A stretch of DNA of 64,000 bases, taken from NCBI GenBank assembly GCA_902798975.1, contig CADBYT010000005.1:175012-239011 (forward strand). Reading direction: 5' to 3'. Numbering within the stretch: the stretch's first letter is position 1; every line of letters begins with the position of its first letter. This DNA is from an uncultured Bacteroidia bacterium. GTDB lineage: Bacteria; Bacteroidota; Bacteroidia; Bacteroidales; UBA932. Under the pieces are notes generated by a model. It saw only the letters and a list, made by a program, of their open reading frames with translations, ran no database searches and was not told the DNA's origin. Positions 48,373 to 57,387 of the stretch are shown here, piece by piece. A program made the translations under genes and the position numbers.

Positions 48373-49356
48373 ATGGCTACAGGCAACGTTCGTCCGGCGG
48401 ATATGGAGCGCATCACGACTCCGGCGCTGGCCCAGAAATTCATCGAAGAACAGATTAAGGAACTGCGTGCGCAGATCGGCGACAAGAAGGTGCTGCTGGC
48501 GCTGTCCGGCGGCGTGGATTCGTCCGTCGTGGCCGCCTTGCTGATCAAGGCCGTCGGCAAGCAGCTGGTCTCTGTGCATGTCAATCACGGACTGCTGCGC
48601 AAGGGCGAGCCCGAGCAGGTGATCCGCGTGTTCCGCGACGAGCTGAACGCCAATCTGGTCTATGTCGACGCCGTCGACCGTTTCCTGGACAAGCTGGCCG
48701 GCGTGGCCGACCCCGAGCAGAAGCGCAAGATCATCGGTGCGGAATTCATCCGCGTGTTCGAGGAGGAGGCGCGCAAGCTGGAAGGCATCAGTTTCCTGGC
48801 CCAGGGCACAATCTATCCGGACATCATCGAGTCCGGCCCCGTCAAGAGCCACCACAACGTGGGCGGCCTGCCCGAGGACCTGAAGTTCGAGCTCGTGGAG
48901 CCGATCAAGCTGCTCTTCAAGGACGAGGTCCGCGTGGTGGGCAAGGAGCTGGGGCTCCCCGACAACATGGTCTACCGCCAGCCGTTCCCGGGTCCCGGCC
49001 TGGGCGTCCGCTGCACCGGCGCCATCACGCGCGACCGCCTCGAGGCCCTGCGCGAAAGCGACGCCATCCTGCGTGAGGAGTTTGCCAAATGCGGCCTGGA
49101 AGGCAAGGTGTGGCAGTACTTCACCATCGTCCCGGACTACAAGTCCACGGGCGTCAAGGACAACAAGCGCAGCTGGGACTGGCCGGTCATCATCCGTGCC
49201 GTCAACACCCGTGACGCGATGACCGCCACCATCGAGGAGATCCCCTACAAGATCCTCCACCACATCACCCAGCGCATCATCACGGAGGTGCCGGGCGTCA
49301 ACCGCGTGCTCTACGACCTGACCCCGAAGCCGACGGGAACCATCGAATGGGAATAA
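48373..49356 (+). CDS. GMP synthase-like ATP-pyrophosphatase lacking glutaminase
   Basis: The 327 residues match the ATP-PPase and dimerisation halves of Gua[69 protein letters not shown] and VNRVLYDLTPKPTGTIEWE. The N-terminal amidotransferase is missing, as in the archaeal two-subunit enzyme (GuaAb). It could use free ammonia, borrow the glutaminase of the neighbouring full-length GuaA, or act on a related nucleotide. The gene begins 21 bp after guaA. Confidence 0.9.
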   Translation: MATGNVRPADMERITTPALAQKFIEEQIKELRAQIGDKKVLLALSGGVDSSVVAALLIKAVGKQLVSVHVNHGLLRKGEPEQVIRVFRDELNANLVYVDAVDRFLDKLAGVADPEQKRKIIGAEFIRVFEEEARKLEGISFLAQGTIYPDIIESGPVKSHHNVGGLPEDLKFELVEPIKLLFKDEVRVVGKELGLPDNMVYRQPFPGPGLGVRCTGAITRDRLEALRESDAILREEFAKCGLEGKVWQYFTIVPDYKSTGVKDNKRSWDWPVIIRAVNTRDAMTATIEEIPYKILHHITQRIITEVPGVNRVLYDLTPKPTGTIEWE

Positions 49357-49374
49357 TTCAATCACAATAGCATT

Positions 49375-50739
49375 ATGGCTCAAATACAAAAAGACCAGGC
49401 AATTTATGATGCCCGTGCGCTCGGTACGGGCAGGATGACCGTCCTGGGTCTCCAGCATCTCTTTGCGATGTTCGGGGCCACCGTCCTCGTTCCGGTGATC
49501 ACCGGACTTTCCGTTTCCGTGACCCTGCTTTTCGCGGGCTTGGGTACGCTGCTCTTCCACTTGCTGACCAAAATGAAGGTTCCGGCTTTCCTCGGCTCTT
49601 CATTCGCTTTCCTCGGCGGGTACGCCGCCGTGGCGCAGATGGGTGCGGACAAGGGACTTGACCTGGCGCATTCGCTGCCGTATGCTTGCATCGGCGTGTT
49701 CTTCGCGGGGCTTTTGTATTTCGTGCTGGCGGGCCTTTTCGCCGCTTTCGGCGCCAAGAAGGTGCTCCGCTTTTTCCCGCCCATCGTGACGGGCCCGATC
49801 ATCATTGCGATCGGTCTGACCCTGTCCGGTTCCGCCATCCAGAACTGCAGCCAGAACTGGTGGATCGCCGTGCTGGCGGTGGCCATCGTCGTGGTCTGCA
49901 ACATCTGGGGCAGGAAGATGATCCGGATCGTGCCGATTCTGCTCGGCGTGGTCGGTTCATACGTCGTGGCCGCGTGCTTCGGCCAGGTGGACTTCAGCGG
50001 GGTGAAGGACGCCGCCTGGGTGGGTCTGCCGTTCAAGTGGGGCGATACGGCTTTTGCCGTGTTCAAGAATCCGGACTGGGGCCTGGTCGTCGCCGCCATC
50101 ATTGCCATCCTGCCGATTTCGCTCGCCACGATGGTCGAGCACATCGGCGACATGTGCGCCATCTCCTCCACGACGGAAATCAACTATCTTGAGGATCCGG
50201 GCCTGCACCGCACCCTGATGGGTGACGGTCTCGCCACCGCGCTGGCCTCCCTGTTCGGCGCGCCGGCCAATACGACCTACGGCGAGAATACGGGCGTGCT
50301 CAACATCACCAAGGTGTTCGACCCGCGCGTGATCCGCATCGCCGCCTGCTTCGCCATCGTGCTGGCCTTCTGCCCGAAGTTCTCCGCGCTCATCGGTGCG
50401 ATGCCCGCCGCGACCATCGGCGGTGTGTCCCTGGTGCTCTACGGTATGATTTCGGCCGTCGGTGTGCGCAACATCGTCGAGAATCAGGTGGACTTCACCT
50501 CTTCCCGCAACCTCATCATCGCAGCGCTCATCCTGGTGCTCGCCATCGGTATCAAGTATGGTGCGAATGATGCCATCGACCTGGGCTTCACCAAGCTGAG
50601 CGGTCTGGCCGTCGCGGCCCTCGTGGGTATCTTCCTGAACGCCATCCTGCCGGGCAACGACTACGAGTTCGGCAAGGGCGATCCCGGAGACATCTCCGTC
50701 AACTTCGGCCCCCGCACCGAAGTAGAAAAGAAGAAGTAG
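49375..50739 (+). CDS. uracil-xanthine permease (NCS2 family, UraA-like)
   Basis: The 454-residue protein has about 14 membrane helices. It opens with the NCS2 pattern GLQHLFAMFGATVLVPVITG and AFLGSSFAFLGGY and carries the conserved VEHIGDMCAISSTTEINYL, GDGLATALASLFGAPANTTYGENTG and MPAATIGGVSLVLYGMI. UraA-type signatures favour uracil uptake, while its place in a guaB-guaA operon would fit a xanthine or guanine salvage role. The C-terminus ends in a lysine-rich tail. Confidence 0.88.
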   Translation: MAQIQKDQAIYDARALGTGRMTVLGLQHLFAMFGATVLVPVITGLSVSVTLLFAGLGTLLFHLLTKMKVPAFLGSSFAFLGGYAAVAQMGADKGLDLAHSLPYACIGVFFAGLLYFVLAGLFAAFGAKKVLRFFPPIVTGPIIIAIGLTLSGSAIQNCSQNWWIAVLAVAIVVVCNIWGRKMIRIVPILLGVVGSYVVAACFGQVDFSGVKDAAWVGLPFKWGDTAFAVFKNPDWGLVVAAIIAILPISLATMVEHIGDMCAISSTTEINYLEDPGLHRTLMGDGLATALASLFGAPANTTYGENTGVLNITKVFDPRVIRIAACFAIVLAFCPKFSALIGAMPAATIGGVSLVLYGMISAVGVRNIVENQVDFTSSRNLIIAALILVLAIGIKYGANDAIDLGFTKLSGLAVAALVGIFLNAILPGNDYEFGKGDPGDISVNFGPRTEVEKKK

Positions 50740-50752
50740 TTCGGTTCGGCGC

Positions 50753-50823
50753 CAGCCAAAATATCCCCCCGAAAGCAAAAAACACACCGTTCGGTAAATG
50801 CTTTCGGGGGGATATTTTGGCTG
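50753..50823. terminator. 25-bp perfect inverted repeat after the gua operon
   Basis: The arms 50753-50777 (beginning CAGCCAAAATATCCCCCC) and 50799-50823 (ending GGGGATATTTTGGCTG) are exact reverse complements around a 21-nt loop. It lies 13 bp after the permease stop. The length and lack of a T-run are unusual for a simple terminator, so a miniature mobile element is an alternative. Confidence 0.6.
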
Positions 50824-51013
50824 ATCGCAACCCCGTTATTCGCCGGCCCCCGTCCCGTCATTCGCCGGCTCCGACTGGCGAATCTCCTGCCGCCGGGATC
50901 AAAATGGGGTGCTGGTGTGCCCGGGGAGCGAAAACTCGGCGTCCCGGGCGCAAATCAGGCTTCCAGCGTGCCCGGCAATCCTGGGGGTGGCTCTGGCAGG
51001 ACGGTTTTGCCTA
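50824..51013. other. non-coding boundary region
   Basis: No gene is seen. It contains a 16-bp direct repeat, CCCGTTATTCGCCGGC (50832-50847) and CCCGTCATTCGCCGGC (50854-50869), differing at one base. The region marks the change from GC-rich DNA to the AT-richer block that follows. Confidence 0.45.
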
Positions 51014-51856
51014 TCATCTGATAATTATCTTCTTAACGAGTATCATTTTATCACCCTGTTTACGGTAATGAACGCGGATGCTATCTGTGAAGTCAACTTT
51101 GTAATCAACGTGAGTACTGTCTGAGAGCGCGAAGGATCCATCACGCTGCCGACGATACTTCAACATGTTGCCGCCGAGGATGACTCCATAGTACTCATGC
51201 TGCGTAATGGATTTCTCGGAAGCGTTGAATTCACTCATATCGCAGATAGCATAGAAAGGCACATCAGTTCTCTCCGTTCCATCTTGCTCGTAGACATGAT
51301 AGCCATTGGTCCCTCTCGTTCCGTAGAAGGGTTCCCGAACAAGCAACTCCTTCTGGCCATCGAAGTCCACGTCGGAGAAGAAGATGGTGCAATTCTCGGA
51401 TATCACCTTTCCGGCAGGTAATGGTGTCGGCTTAATCTTAACCGTTTGACCAGGCCGGAATGATGTTTCGTAACTGAAGTGATCCTCCGAGAAATCATCA
51501 ATTTCCACCGCGAATTCAGTATTTCCTTTCTTGAAATGGAGTTCTGCCGGGCCAAAGTGCTTCAACATCTCCCCATCGGCATCAGGATACATATCCACCG
51601 TGACCTCAAACCCGTTTATGGGCTGTGTGTACACGATGTGGACGACGTTTTCTTCTTCCTGTTCTCGCTCAGCAGGTGTTATCATAGCGTTTCGATCCTC
51701 TTCCGGAACCTCATAGGTCGATAGATCTACGTATTCTGGAGATTTCCGAAGCTCTTTCAGATCATCGGGCATATATTCGAGCACAACCTGGCTGGGAGGG
51801 TTATTGTTCCTACAGCCAACCAGGAGCACCAAAGCGAGTATGAGGTATCGTTTCAT
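51014..51856 (-). CDS. lipoprotein of unknown function
   Basis: The 280-residue protein starts MKRYLILALVLLVGCRNN, a lipoprotein signal with lipobox LVGC (Cys15). The mature part is rich in beta strands and acidic residues. FFSDVDFDGQKELLVREPF resembles the short D-x-D-x-DG repeat of XAC2610/VCBS-type proteins that reports on structured extracellular domains. It overlaps the next gene upstream by one base and is the last gene of the signalling operon. Function is unknown. Confidence 0.7.
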   Translation of the reverse strand: MKRYLILALVLLVGCRNNNPPSQVVLEYMPDDLKELRKSPEYVDLSTYEVPEEDRNAMITPAEREQEEENVVHIVYTQPINGFEVTVDMYPDADGEMLKHFGPAELHFKKGNTEFAVEIDDFSEDHFSYETSFRPGQTVKIKPTPLPAGKVISENCTIFFSDVDFDGQKELLVREPFYGTRGTNGYHVYEQDGTERTDVPFYAICDMSEFNASEKSITQHEYYGVILGGNMLKYRRQRDGSFALSDSTHVDYKVDFTDSIRVHYRKQGDKMILVKKIIIR

Positions 51857-52671
51857 TAGATGGCAAATACCTCTTTCCAGGTCATTCCTTTCTTGCCCAT
51901 TTTACGAATAATTCGGCAAATAACGAAGATCAGATAGATCGTCACGGGCTGAACGAATAGTTGAATCCAGCGCGTCAGGTATAACGGATCCAGCGTGAAA
52001 TCAAACCTCAATCCCGGCAGGATTCCAATAAAGCTAGCAATAGCAGCAATCCCAACAATCCAACGGAACCAGTTCTTCTCTCCCAGCCACTGGCCAGCAT
52101 CAGAGAACGAGAACATAGCCGCGAAGAATACCGGAGGGATTGCTGCAATCGGCAGGATGTTCGTCGTCACAACAAGAAGCAGCGTGGCAATATCCTCGTG
52201 CTTTGGCAGCATAATAGATGTCCCCATACGTTGCCAGCAAAGCTCAATCGCCGCATATGTAAAGACGGTGATCACCAGAAGGGCTGCGGAGATATAGCCA
52301 TCCTTATCACGTCGCTCATAGAGATATTTCCAGGGCATCATGAATCCAAGTAAGGCAATGAAATACCAGAAGAGCCGGATCTCCATCCAATGAAGGATGT
52401 TGACCGTGTGACGAGAAAAGAAGAGAGATGCCAGCATGGCAACTCCAACAATGGCCAACACCCACCACTTGGGCTTACCGATCTTGTAGCGGATCAGCAT
52501 TCCCACCCAGAAGCAAAGGGTAGGTATCACAAGGCTGATGAGGAACTGAATTCCCCTCACATGTAATGGTCCGTCAATGCGCAGGAAGTGTCCGATGAGT
52601 CCTATCAGGCAAGCTCCTCCGGCCATCACGAAGGATGCGTTCTTAAGTATTTGTTTATCGAGTTGTTCCAT
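51856..52671 (-). CDS. polytopic membrane protein of unknown function
   Basis: From ATG 52671 (MEQLDKQILKNASFVM) the 271 residues contain about seven or eight hydrophobic helices, ending in a basic tail (RIIRKMGKKGMTWKEVF). Upstream in-frame codons to 52806 overlap the neighbouring gene and carry no hydrophobic or conserved features, so the shorter start is chosen. No transporter signature was recognised. It is co-oriented with the kinase/FHA genes with gaps under 10 bp on either side. Confidence 0.7.
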   Translation of the reverse strand: MEQLDKQILKNASFVMAGGACLIGLIGHFLRIDGPLHVRGIQFLISLVIPTLCFWVGMLIRYKIGKPKWWVLAIVGVAMLASLFFSRHTVNILHWMEIRLFWYFIALLGFMMPWKYLYERRDKDGYISAALLVITVFTYAAIELCWQRMGTSIMLPKHEDIATLLLVVTTNILPIAAIPPVFFAAMFSFSDAGQWLGEKNWFRWIVGIAAIASFIGILPGLRFDFTLDPLYLTRWIQLFVQPVTIYLIFVICRIIRKMGKKGMTWKEVFAI

Positions 52672-52679
52672 GTTTCTCT

Positions 52680-52985
52680 TTATGAAGGATCTTCTTCCCA
52701 AGTAGATTTTGGAATGATTAACGGCAGGTAGCCGTTCAGCTCCGTCATCACTTCCGGCGCCATTTTTATGATCGCTTCTAGTTCTGCCCAAGATTCTTCT
52801 GGCCACTCGTCACATTCGGCAAGTGAATGCTCGTCAGTGTACCGACGCCAAATGTCTTCCAAGTAATCATAGGTTTCCAATAGTTCCTCCTCGTCCATTG
52901 AGGAGAACCGATTGTTTCGATACCATGAGCGGATTATTTCGTAGGCCTCATGTAGTTCCGGAGGATTAATCGGAATACCACCCAT
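52680..52985 (-). CDS. small acidic hypothetical protein
   Basis: The 101-residue protein is rich in Glu, Trp and Tyr (EEELLETYDYLEDIWRRYTD, ECDEWPEESWAELEAII) and predicted helical and cytoplasmic. It has no recognised domain. It is separated by 8 and 6 bp from the genes around it, so it belongs to the same transcript as the membrane protein that follows. Confidence 0.65.
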   Translation of the reverse strand: MGGIPINPPELHEAYEIIRSWYRNNRFSSMDEEELLETYDYLEDIWRRYTDEHSLAECDEWPEESWAELEAIIKMAPEVMTELNGYLPLIIPKSTWEEDPS

Positions 52986-52991
52986 TAGTTG

Positions 52992-53615
52992 TTAAGAGGT
53001 TATTTTGCTTTCTGCGGGCGTTGCCGTTGCAAAGGGATTAATCGTTTTCGCCACCGTCTCCTTCGCCTTGACGAGTTCCTGATAATGCTCATTCAGGCTC
53101 CGACGACCATCCTCTATGATATTGATATACCGGGGCAGATTCATTCGTAAGCTGGCGATGTTGGCGTCCAGTGCTGCAATGAGAAAACGAAGACCGGTTC
53201 GGCCATCATCCTCGATAATGAAGGCCTTGAGCATGATTAGGTCATCTGACATCTGATGCGCCGCTTCTTTCATCAAGTCTATCTCATACACTTTCGTATC
53301 CAGTCCATATTCTTTTACAATAAAGATGGTAGGAAGTCTGCTGGCATCAGCATAATAACGCTCTCCGGCCACCATGAAGATAACCATATCTTCATCCAGC
53401 TCAGGCACATACCCTATGTGCCGAACGGCATCTGCTATGCCGTCCAGAGTCAATGGAGCTTCGGGCGAATCGGGTTCCTTGTCATGCATTGCTTCCATCC
53501 GACCTTTGAGCTTACTATTCTCGGCCACAAGTTTTACATTCTTGCTATCCTCCCGAGACAACAAAACAGCCAGAAAGACACAGAGCGCAACAAAGGCGAG
53601 GGTTAAGTAGAGCAT
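52992..53615 (-). CDS. membrane-anchored coiled-coil protein of unknown function
   Basis: The 207 residues begin with one transmembrane helix (LYLTLAFVALCVFLAVLLS), then a short coiled coil (KNVKLVAENSKLKGRMEAM) and a globular region with MVIFMVAGERYYADASRLPT and a helical C-terminal part. It is not a recognised family. It lies between the kinase gene and the small acidic gene on the same strand and may be a partner of the kinase. Confidence 0.65.
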   Translation of the reverse strand: MLYLTLAFVALCVFLAVLLSREDSKNVKLVAENSKLKGRMEAMHDKEPDSPEAPLTLDGIADAVRHIGYVPELDEDMVIFMVAGERYYADASRLPTIFIVKEYGLDTKVYEIDLMKEAAHQMSDDLIMLKAFIIEDDGRTGLRFLIAALDANIASLRMNLPRYINIIEDGRRSLNEHYQELVKAKETVAKTINPFATATPAESKITS

Positions 53616-53704
53616 AGTATTAGTGCTTGATAATATGTTTATTGTTATTGGTCCCCGGGTTGGTCAGTAGTAAGGAGGCAATAAATAATGACGTGCTTTA
53701 GGGA

Positions 53705-56446
53705 TTACTTCTTTGTCATCGTGAAATTAATGATATTGCTTCCATTCCCAACGGTCTGATCAGGACAAGAATACCCTCGATATGTAACGGTTAATACTTC
53801 TCCAGTTTTAGCGCTTATCCAATATTGACCATTTGAATCCGTGGTGGTGCCACGAGTTGTCCCTTTAACCATGATGGCGGCTCCAATAACTGTAAGACCG
53901 CCAGTCGTTTTGACGTTTCCTGCAATGGTGCGATACTCGTTTGAAGATGATGATGTTGACGAACTAGTAGATGAGCCACCTCCATTGCCTACGATAACTG
54001 AGTAGCGATATGGAGAGGAAGCAATATATGCCCAGACAAATGCGGTTCCTTCTTTTAGTCCCGTAATTGAAGTCCCAGATATCCGATAAATAGTTTCAGC
54101 TTCTTTCCCGAAAGACTCCCATTTTCCCACTTTCCCATCAGAAAGGGTAGGGGCAGTAAGTGTTTCACCAATCTTCAGACGGATTGTTTTTGACGAGGAG
54201 TTTTGTGACGTATTGAATGTGTTACTACTTGATGACGCGGAAGATGACGAACTCGTATTGGTTGTCTTGTTCAATACAGTAATCAGACAATGCCGCTCCT
54301 CTATGCCTTTTGCGTAGATATATGCGTATCCTTGTTTGTGCCCCGTAACAACTCCATATTTAGAGACGGAAGCGATAGAGGGATCAGAGGACTCCCAGAC
54401 AAGCGATGTCCCGAAGTTAGTGGCAGATAAAGAAAGATTATCTCCAACATATATTGTGGCCGAACTTTGAGATATGCTCATTGGAGCACTATTCTGTGTT
54501 TCGCTTGTGCTTCTATTAGGTGCGCTAGAATCGGACTCATATCCTTTATTTACAGATGTTGTCGTTGTCGCCTTCTGTTGTGACTCCAAGTTTTTGAGCG
54601 CATCAGAAGCCTCCTCATACCCGTTATCAAGGGCTTTGCGATACCATTTTTTAGCTTCTCCTAAATCCCTCTTCACCCCATTACCATTCTCGTAGCAAAC
54701 TCCTAGATTAAACTGGGCAGTACTGTCCCCTTGGTCGGCTGCTTTTCTCCACCATTCTGCACATGACTTATAATCTCTCTTTGTCCCATAACCAAAATAA
54801 TAGCAAACGCCAGTATAAAACTGTGCACTTTTGTCTCCCTGCTCGGCACAAGCTTTAAACCATTTGAATGCTAAATCATAATCTTGAGTGATTCCATTTC
54901 CTCCAGTATAATAAATATATCCGAGTGCGCCTTGCGCCATATCAACCCCCCTCTCTGCTGCTGGTTGCAACAATTTAACCGCGTTCGCCCAATCCACCTT
55001 TACGCCGTCCCCGGCATAATACTGCCAACCAAGATAGAACTGCGCATTAATATTGCCCTGCTCGGCTGATCTTCGGAACATATCACATGCAGCTGACATG
55101 TCTTTTTTAACACCCTGGCCTGTCGCGAATAGAACTCCGAGATGCTCCTGCGCATCTGCAGAGCCTTGTTTTGCCGCCTTTGCAAACCATTGAGCCGCCT
55201 CAGCATAATCTTGATCTACGCCATTCCCTTCTTCATAACAAAGCCCAAGATTATATTGGGCCACCATATTCCCATTCTCTGCATCCCTCCGGTATGCTCT
55301 TTCTGCTTCGGTGTGATAGGGATTGCGAAGGAGGAAATACAAACCGACGCACACTGCGAAGGTCACCAGCAAAAATACAGGAACATTGCTATGACCCTTC
55401 TGTTTGACCGGCGTACTGGATTGTTGACTTTGGGTATTCGCCCAAGGATTGCTAACCGGCTTGGGCGTTTGTGGTTGTGAGACTTTAGGAGCATCTTGCA
55501 GAATCGTCGTCTCCTCTGTGACAACGATTCGAGTTTCTTCCTCCTTTTTGTTCTCTTCGGGCTTGATCTCCTGCTTTGGCGAAGAGGGGAGCATGGAGAG
55601 GAACGCCGAGATATTTTGCGGTCGGTCCTTCCTCTTAGGAGCCATGGCACATTTTACAGCCTCCTTTGCGGCTCCAGATGCGTTGCTCTTTATTTCTGGA
55701 AGCCCATCTTCGTAAACCTCAGCGGCTTCAGGAGGAGTTTCTCCGGTAAGCAGGAAATAGAGTGTAGCACCTAAGGAATAGATGTCGGTAGCCGGAGAGA
55801 ATTTTGAAATGTTCCCCTGCTGATATTGCTCCATTGGAGCAAATCCCTTGCTGATACCGGCAGGTGTAGTGCTCGTCTGGCTGCCTTCGGTATCGTAATG
55901 CTTGGAAATGCCAAAATCAATCAATACGGCTTCCCCAGCGGGGTTGAGGAGAATGTTGGACGGTTTGACATCCAGGTGCAGGATATTCTGCTTATGGATA
56001 TACTCCAAAGCACTGCCGACCTGCTTGATGTATTCGATAGCATTTACCTCGGGTAGTGGCCCGTTTGATTTTACCTTTTCGGAGAGAGAACCACCATCAA
56101 GAAATGCCATCACATAGTAAGCCGTTCCGTTTTCCTCAAAGATGTCATAAATCTTGATAATGTGCGGGTTGTCAAAACCAGCTATCATTTGTGCCTCGCG
56201 AACAAACTTGGTCCGGAATCGCTCAACGAGTTCTTTGCTCCCTTCGGATGAGCCAAGGGTGACGTGGCTTGTGGTCGAATCACGATCACAGTACTCTTTC
56301 ATGAAGAACTCCTTGATCGCAACACGGCGGTGAAGTGCGACTTGTTCGGCCTCGTAGGTGACACCAAATCCGCCTTGTCCGAGTGTCTGAAGGATCTTAT
56401 ATTTTCCGCCTTGAAGGAAAGCTCCCCGTTGTAAGTTATTTGTCAT
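53705..56446 (-). CDS. transmembrane Ser/Thr protein kinase with Sel1, Ig-like and carboxypeptidase-regulatory-like domains
   Basis: Residues ~17-290 are a Hanks-type kinase: P-loop LGQGGFGVTYEA, Lys45 in VAIKEFF, catalytic loop ILHLDVKPSNIL (HLD, a non-RD kinase; Asp159) and DFG at 177-179. A Thr-rich juxtamembrane stretch contains VTEETTILQDAP, then one membrane helix (~355-373). Outside are seven Sel1-like repeats (~380-625, e.g. AQYNLGLCYEEGNGVDQDY), two Ig-like/BIG2-type domains (~660-800) joined by Ser-rich linkers, and a C-terminal carboxypeptidase-regulatory-like domain (IAGNVKTTGGLTVIGAAIMV, TTDSNGQYWIS). It looks like a sensor kinase reading a periplasmic or surface signal; PP2C and FHA partners are adjacent. 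Confidence 0.9.
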   Translation of the reverse strand: MTNNLQRGAFLQGGKYKILQTLGQGGFGVTYEAEQVALHRRVAIKEFFMKEYCDRDSTTSHVTLGSSEGSKELVERFRTKFVREAQMIAGFDNPHIIKIYDIFEENGTAYYVMAFLDGGSLSEKVKSNGPLPEVNAIEYIKQVGSALEYIHKQNILHLDVKPSNILLNPAGEAVLIDFGISKHYDTEGSQTSTTPAGISKGFAPMEQYQQGNISKFSPATDIYSLGATLYFLLTGETPPEAAEVYEDGLPEIKSNASGAAKEAVKCAMAPKRKDRPQNISAFLSMLPSSPKQEIKPEENKKEEETRIVVTEETTILQDAPKVSQPQTPKPVSNPWANTQSQQSSTPVKQKGHSNVPVFLLVTFAVCVGLYFLLRNPYHTEAERAYRRDAENGNMVAQYNLGLCYEEGNGVDQDYAEAAQWFAKAAKQGSADAQEHLGVLFATGQGVKKDMSAACDMFRRSAEQGNINAQFYLGWQYYAGDGVKVDWANAVKLLQPAAERGVDMAQGALGYIYYTGGNGITQDYDLAFKWFKACAEQGDKSAQFYTGVCYYFGYGTKRDYKSCAEWWRKAADQGDSTAQFNLGVCYENGNGVKRDLGEAKKWYRKALDNGYEEASDALKNLESQQKATTTTSVNKGYESDSSAPNRSTSETQNSAPMSISQSSATIYVGDNLSLSATNFGTSLVWESSDPSIASVSKYGVVTGHKQGYAYIYAKGIEERHCLITVLNKTTNTSSSSSASSSSNTFNTSQNSSSKTIRLKIGETLTAPTLSDGKVGKWESFGKEAETIYRISGTSITGLKEGTAFVWAYIASSPYRYSVIVGNGGGSSTSSSTSSSSNEYRTIAGNVKTTGGLTVIGAAIMVKGTTRGTTTDSNGQYWISAKTGEVLTVTYRGYSCPDQTVGNGSNIINFTMTKK

Positions 56447-56469
56447 ATCAGCATTACGACGATCTAGAA

Positions 56470-57366
56470 TTAAACTAAGCTCGAAACATCAGCATCATTG
56501 GAATAGTCCGGCATTCCATCGTAAAGAGCATCCTCGGGGTACGGATCGTTCATCGCGAGCATCCCGTCCGGAGAGACTTGATAGACTTCGTCCTGATCAA
56601 TTATGCCGTCCCCATTCTCGTCAACCATCGCAAGATCTGCCTGGCCATCATCGTTGGTGTCAAACAATGCAGCATCAGCCTGCCCATCTCCATCATAATC
56701 ATAGAGCTCGCCATAGTGACCTTCAACTTCCACGCGTGCCACATTAATAAGATCTCCATCCTCTGTTTCTACAGTTTCCTGCCCGAGAACATGAATCTCT
56801 CCTTCGTCGTATGAAGCCTCCTGATAGTGATTGTTCTGTGCGTGTCCGGAAGCAGAATCTGCGTCGTAATCCGTGTGCCGGACCGCGTCGGCATAGTTAT
56901 CCTTTTCCGCATCGGACATACTGTTCCATTCGCTGGCATAGTATGTACCATAGACGTTTCCGTGCCAGGTGAATACGCCTCCTGGGCCCACTTCAGCACG
57001 TGCAGCCGCAAACGCTTCGGCGAAGGACATGTCATCGGAAACGCCATGCGCCACATCAACAGAATCCCCGATGGGCGGAATGTTTGCATGGTGACTGACC
57101 GTGTTAACCTGTTCCTGAAGATTCTCCAGGTTCTCTTTGAGCTCGGACACCTCATCTTTCAAGGCCTCAATCTCTTCAAGGTCAGCCTGATTGTGAGCGG
57201 GCGTGGCGAAGATCGTTCCTGCAGAACCGAGAAGCAGGCCCGGAATGCCTCCGACGAGGACAGATTGCCATGCAAGGCCTTTGTGAGCGTCTTCTTTTTT
57301 AGGAGTCTCGGGTGCCGAGTTCTTGTCCTTGTTGAGGATGATGGTGGATTCGTCGGTGACTTTCAT
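56470..57366 (-). CDS. single-pass membrane protein with coiled coil and calcium-type D-rich repeats
   Basis: The 298 residues start with a cytoplasmic tail (MKVTDESTIILNKDK), one helix (~34-54, VLVGGIPGLLLGSAGTIF) and a coiled coil (~60-92, ALKDEVSELKENLENLQEQV). The C-terminal half has three consecutive calcium-binding-like loops: DYDGDGQADAALFD, DTNDDGQADLAMVD and DENGDGIIDQDEVY, as in EF-hand/thrombospondin-type-3 repeats. The tail motif DESTIIL resembles one in the kinase (EETTILQ). It may be a membrane substrate or adaptor of the kinase/FHA pair. Not a recognised family. Confidence 0.75.
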   Translation of the reverse strand: MKVTDESTIILNKDKNSAPETPKKEDAHKGLAWQSVLVGGIPGLLLGSAGTIFATPAHNQADLEEIEALKDEVSELKENLENLQEQVNTVSHHANIPPIGDSVDVAHGVSDDMSFAEAFAAARAEVGPGGVFTWHGNVYGTYYASEWNSMSDAEKDNYADAVRHTDYDADSASGHAQNNHYQEASYDEGEIHVLGQETVETEDGDLINVARVEVEGHYGELYDYDGDGQADAALFDTNDDGQADLAMVDENGDGIIDQDEVYQVSPDGMLAMNDPYPEDALYDGMPDYSNDADVSSLV

Positions 57367-57387
57367 GGTATTGTTTATTTTTGTTTG

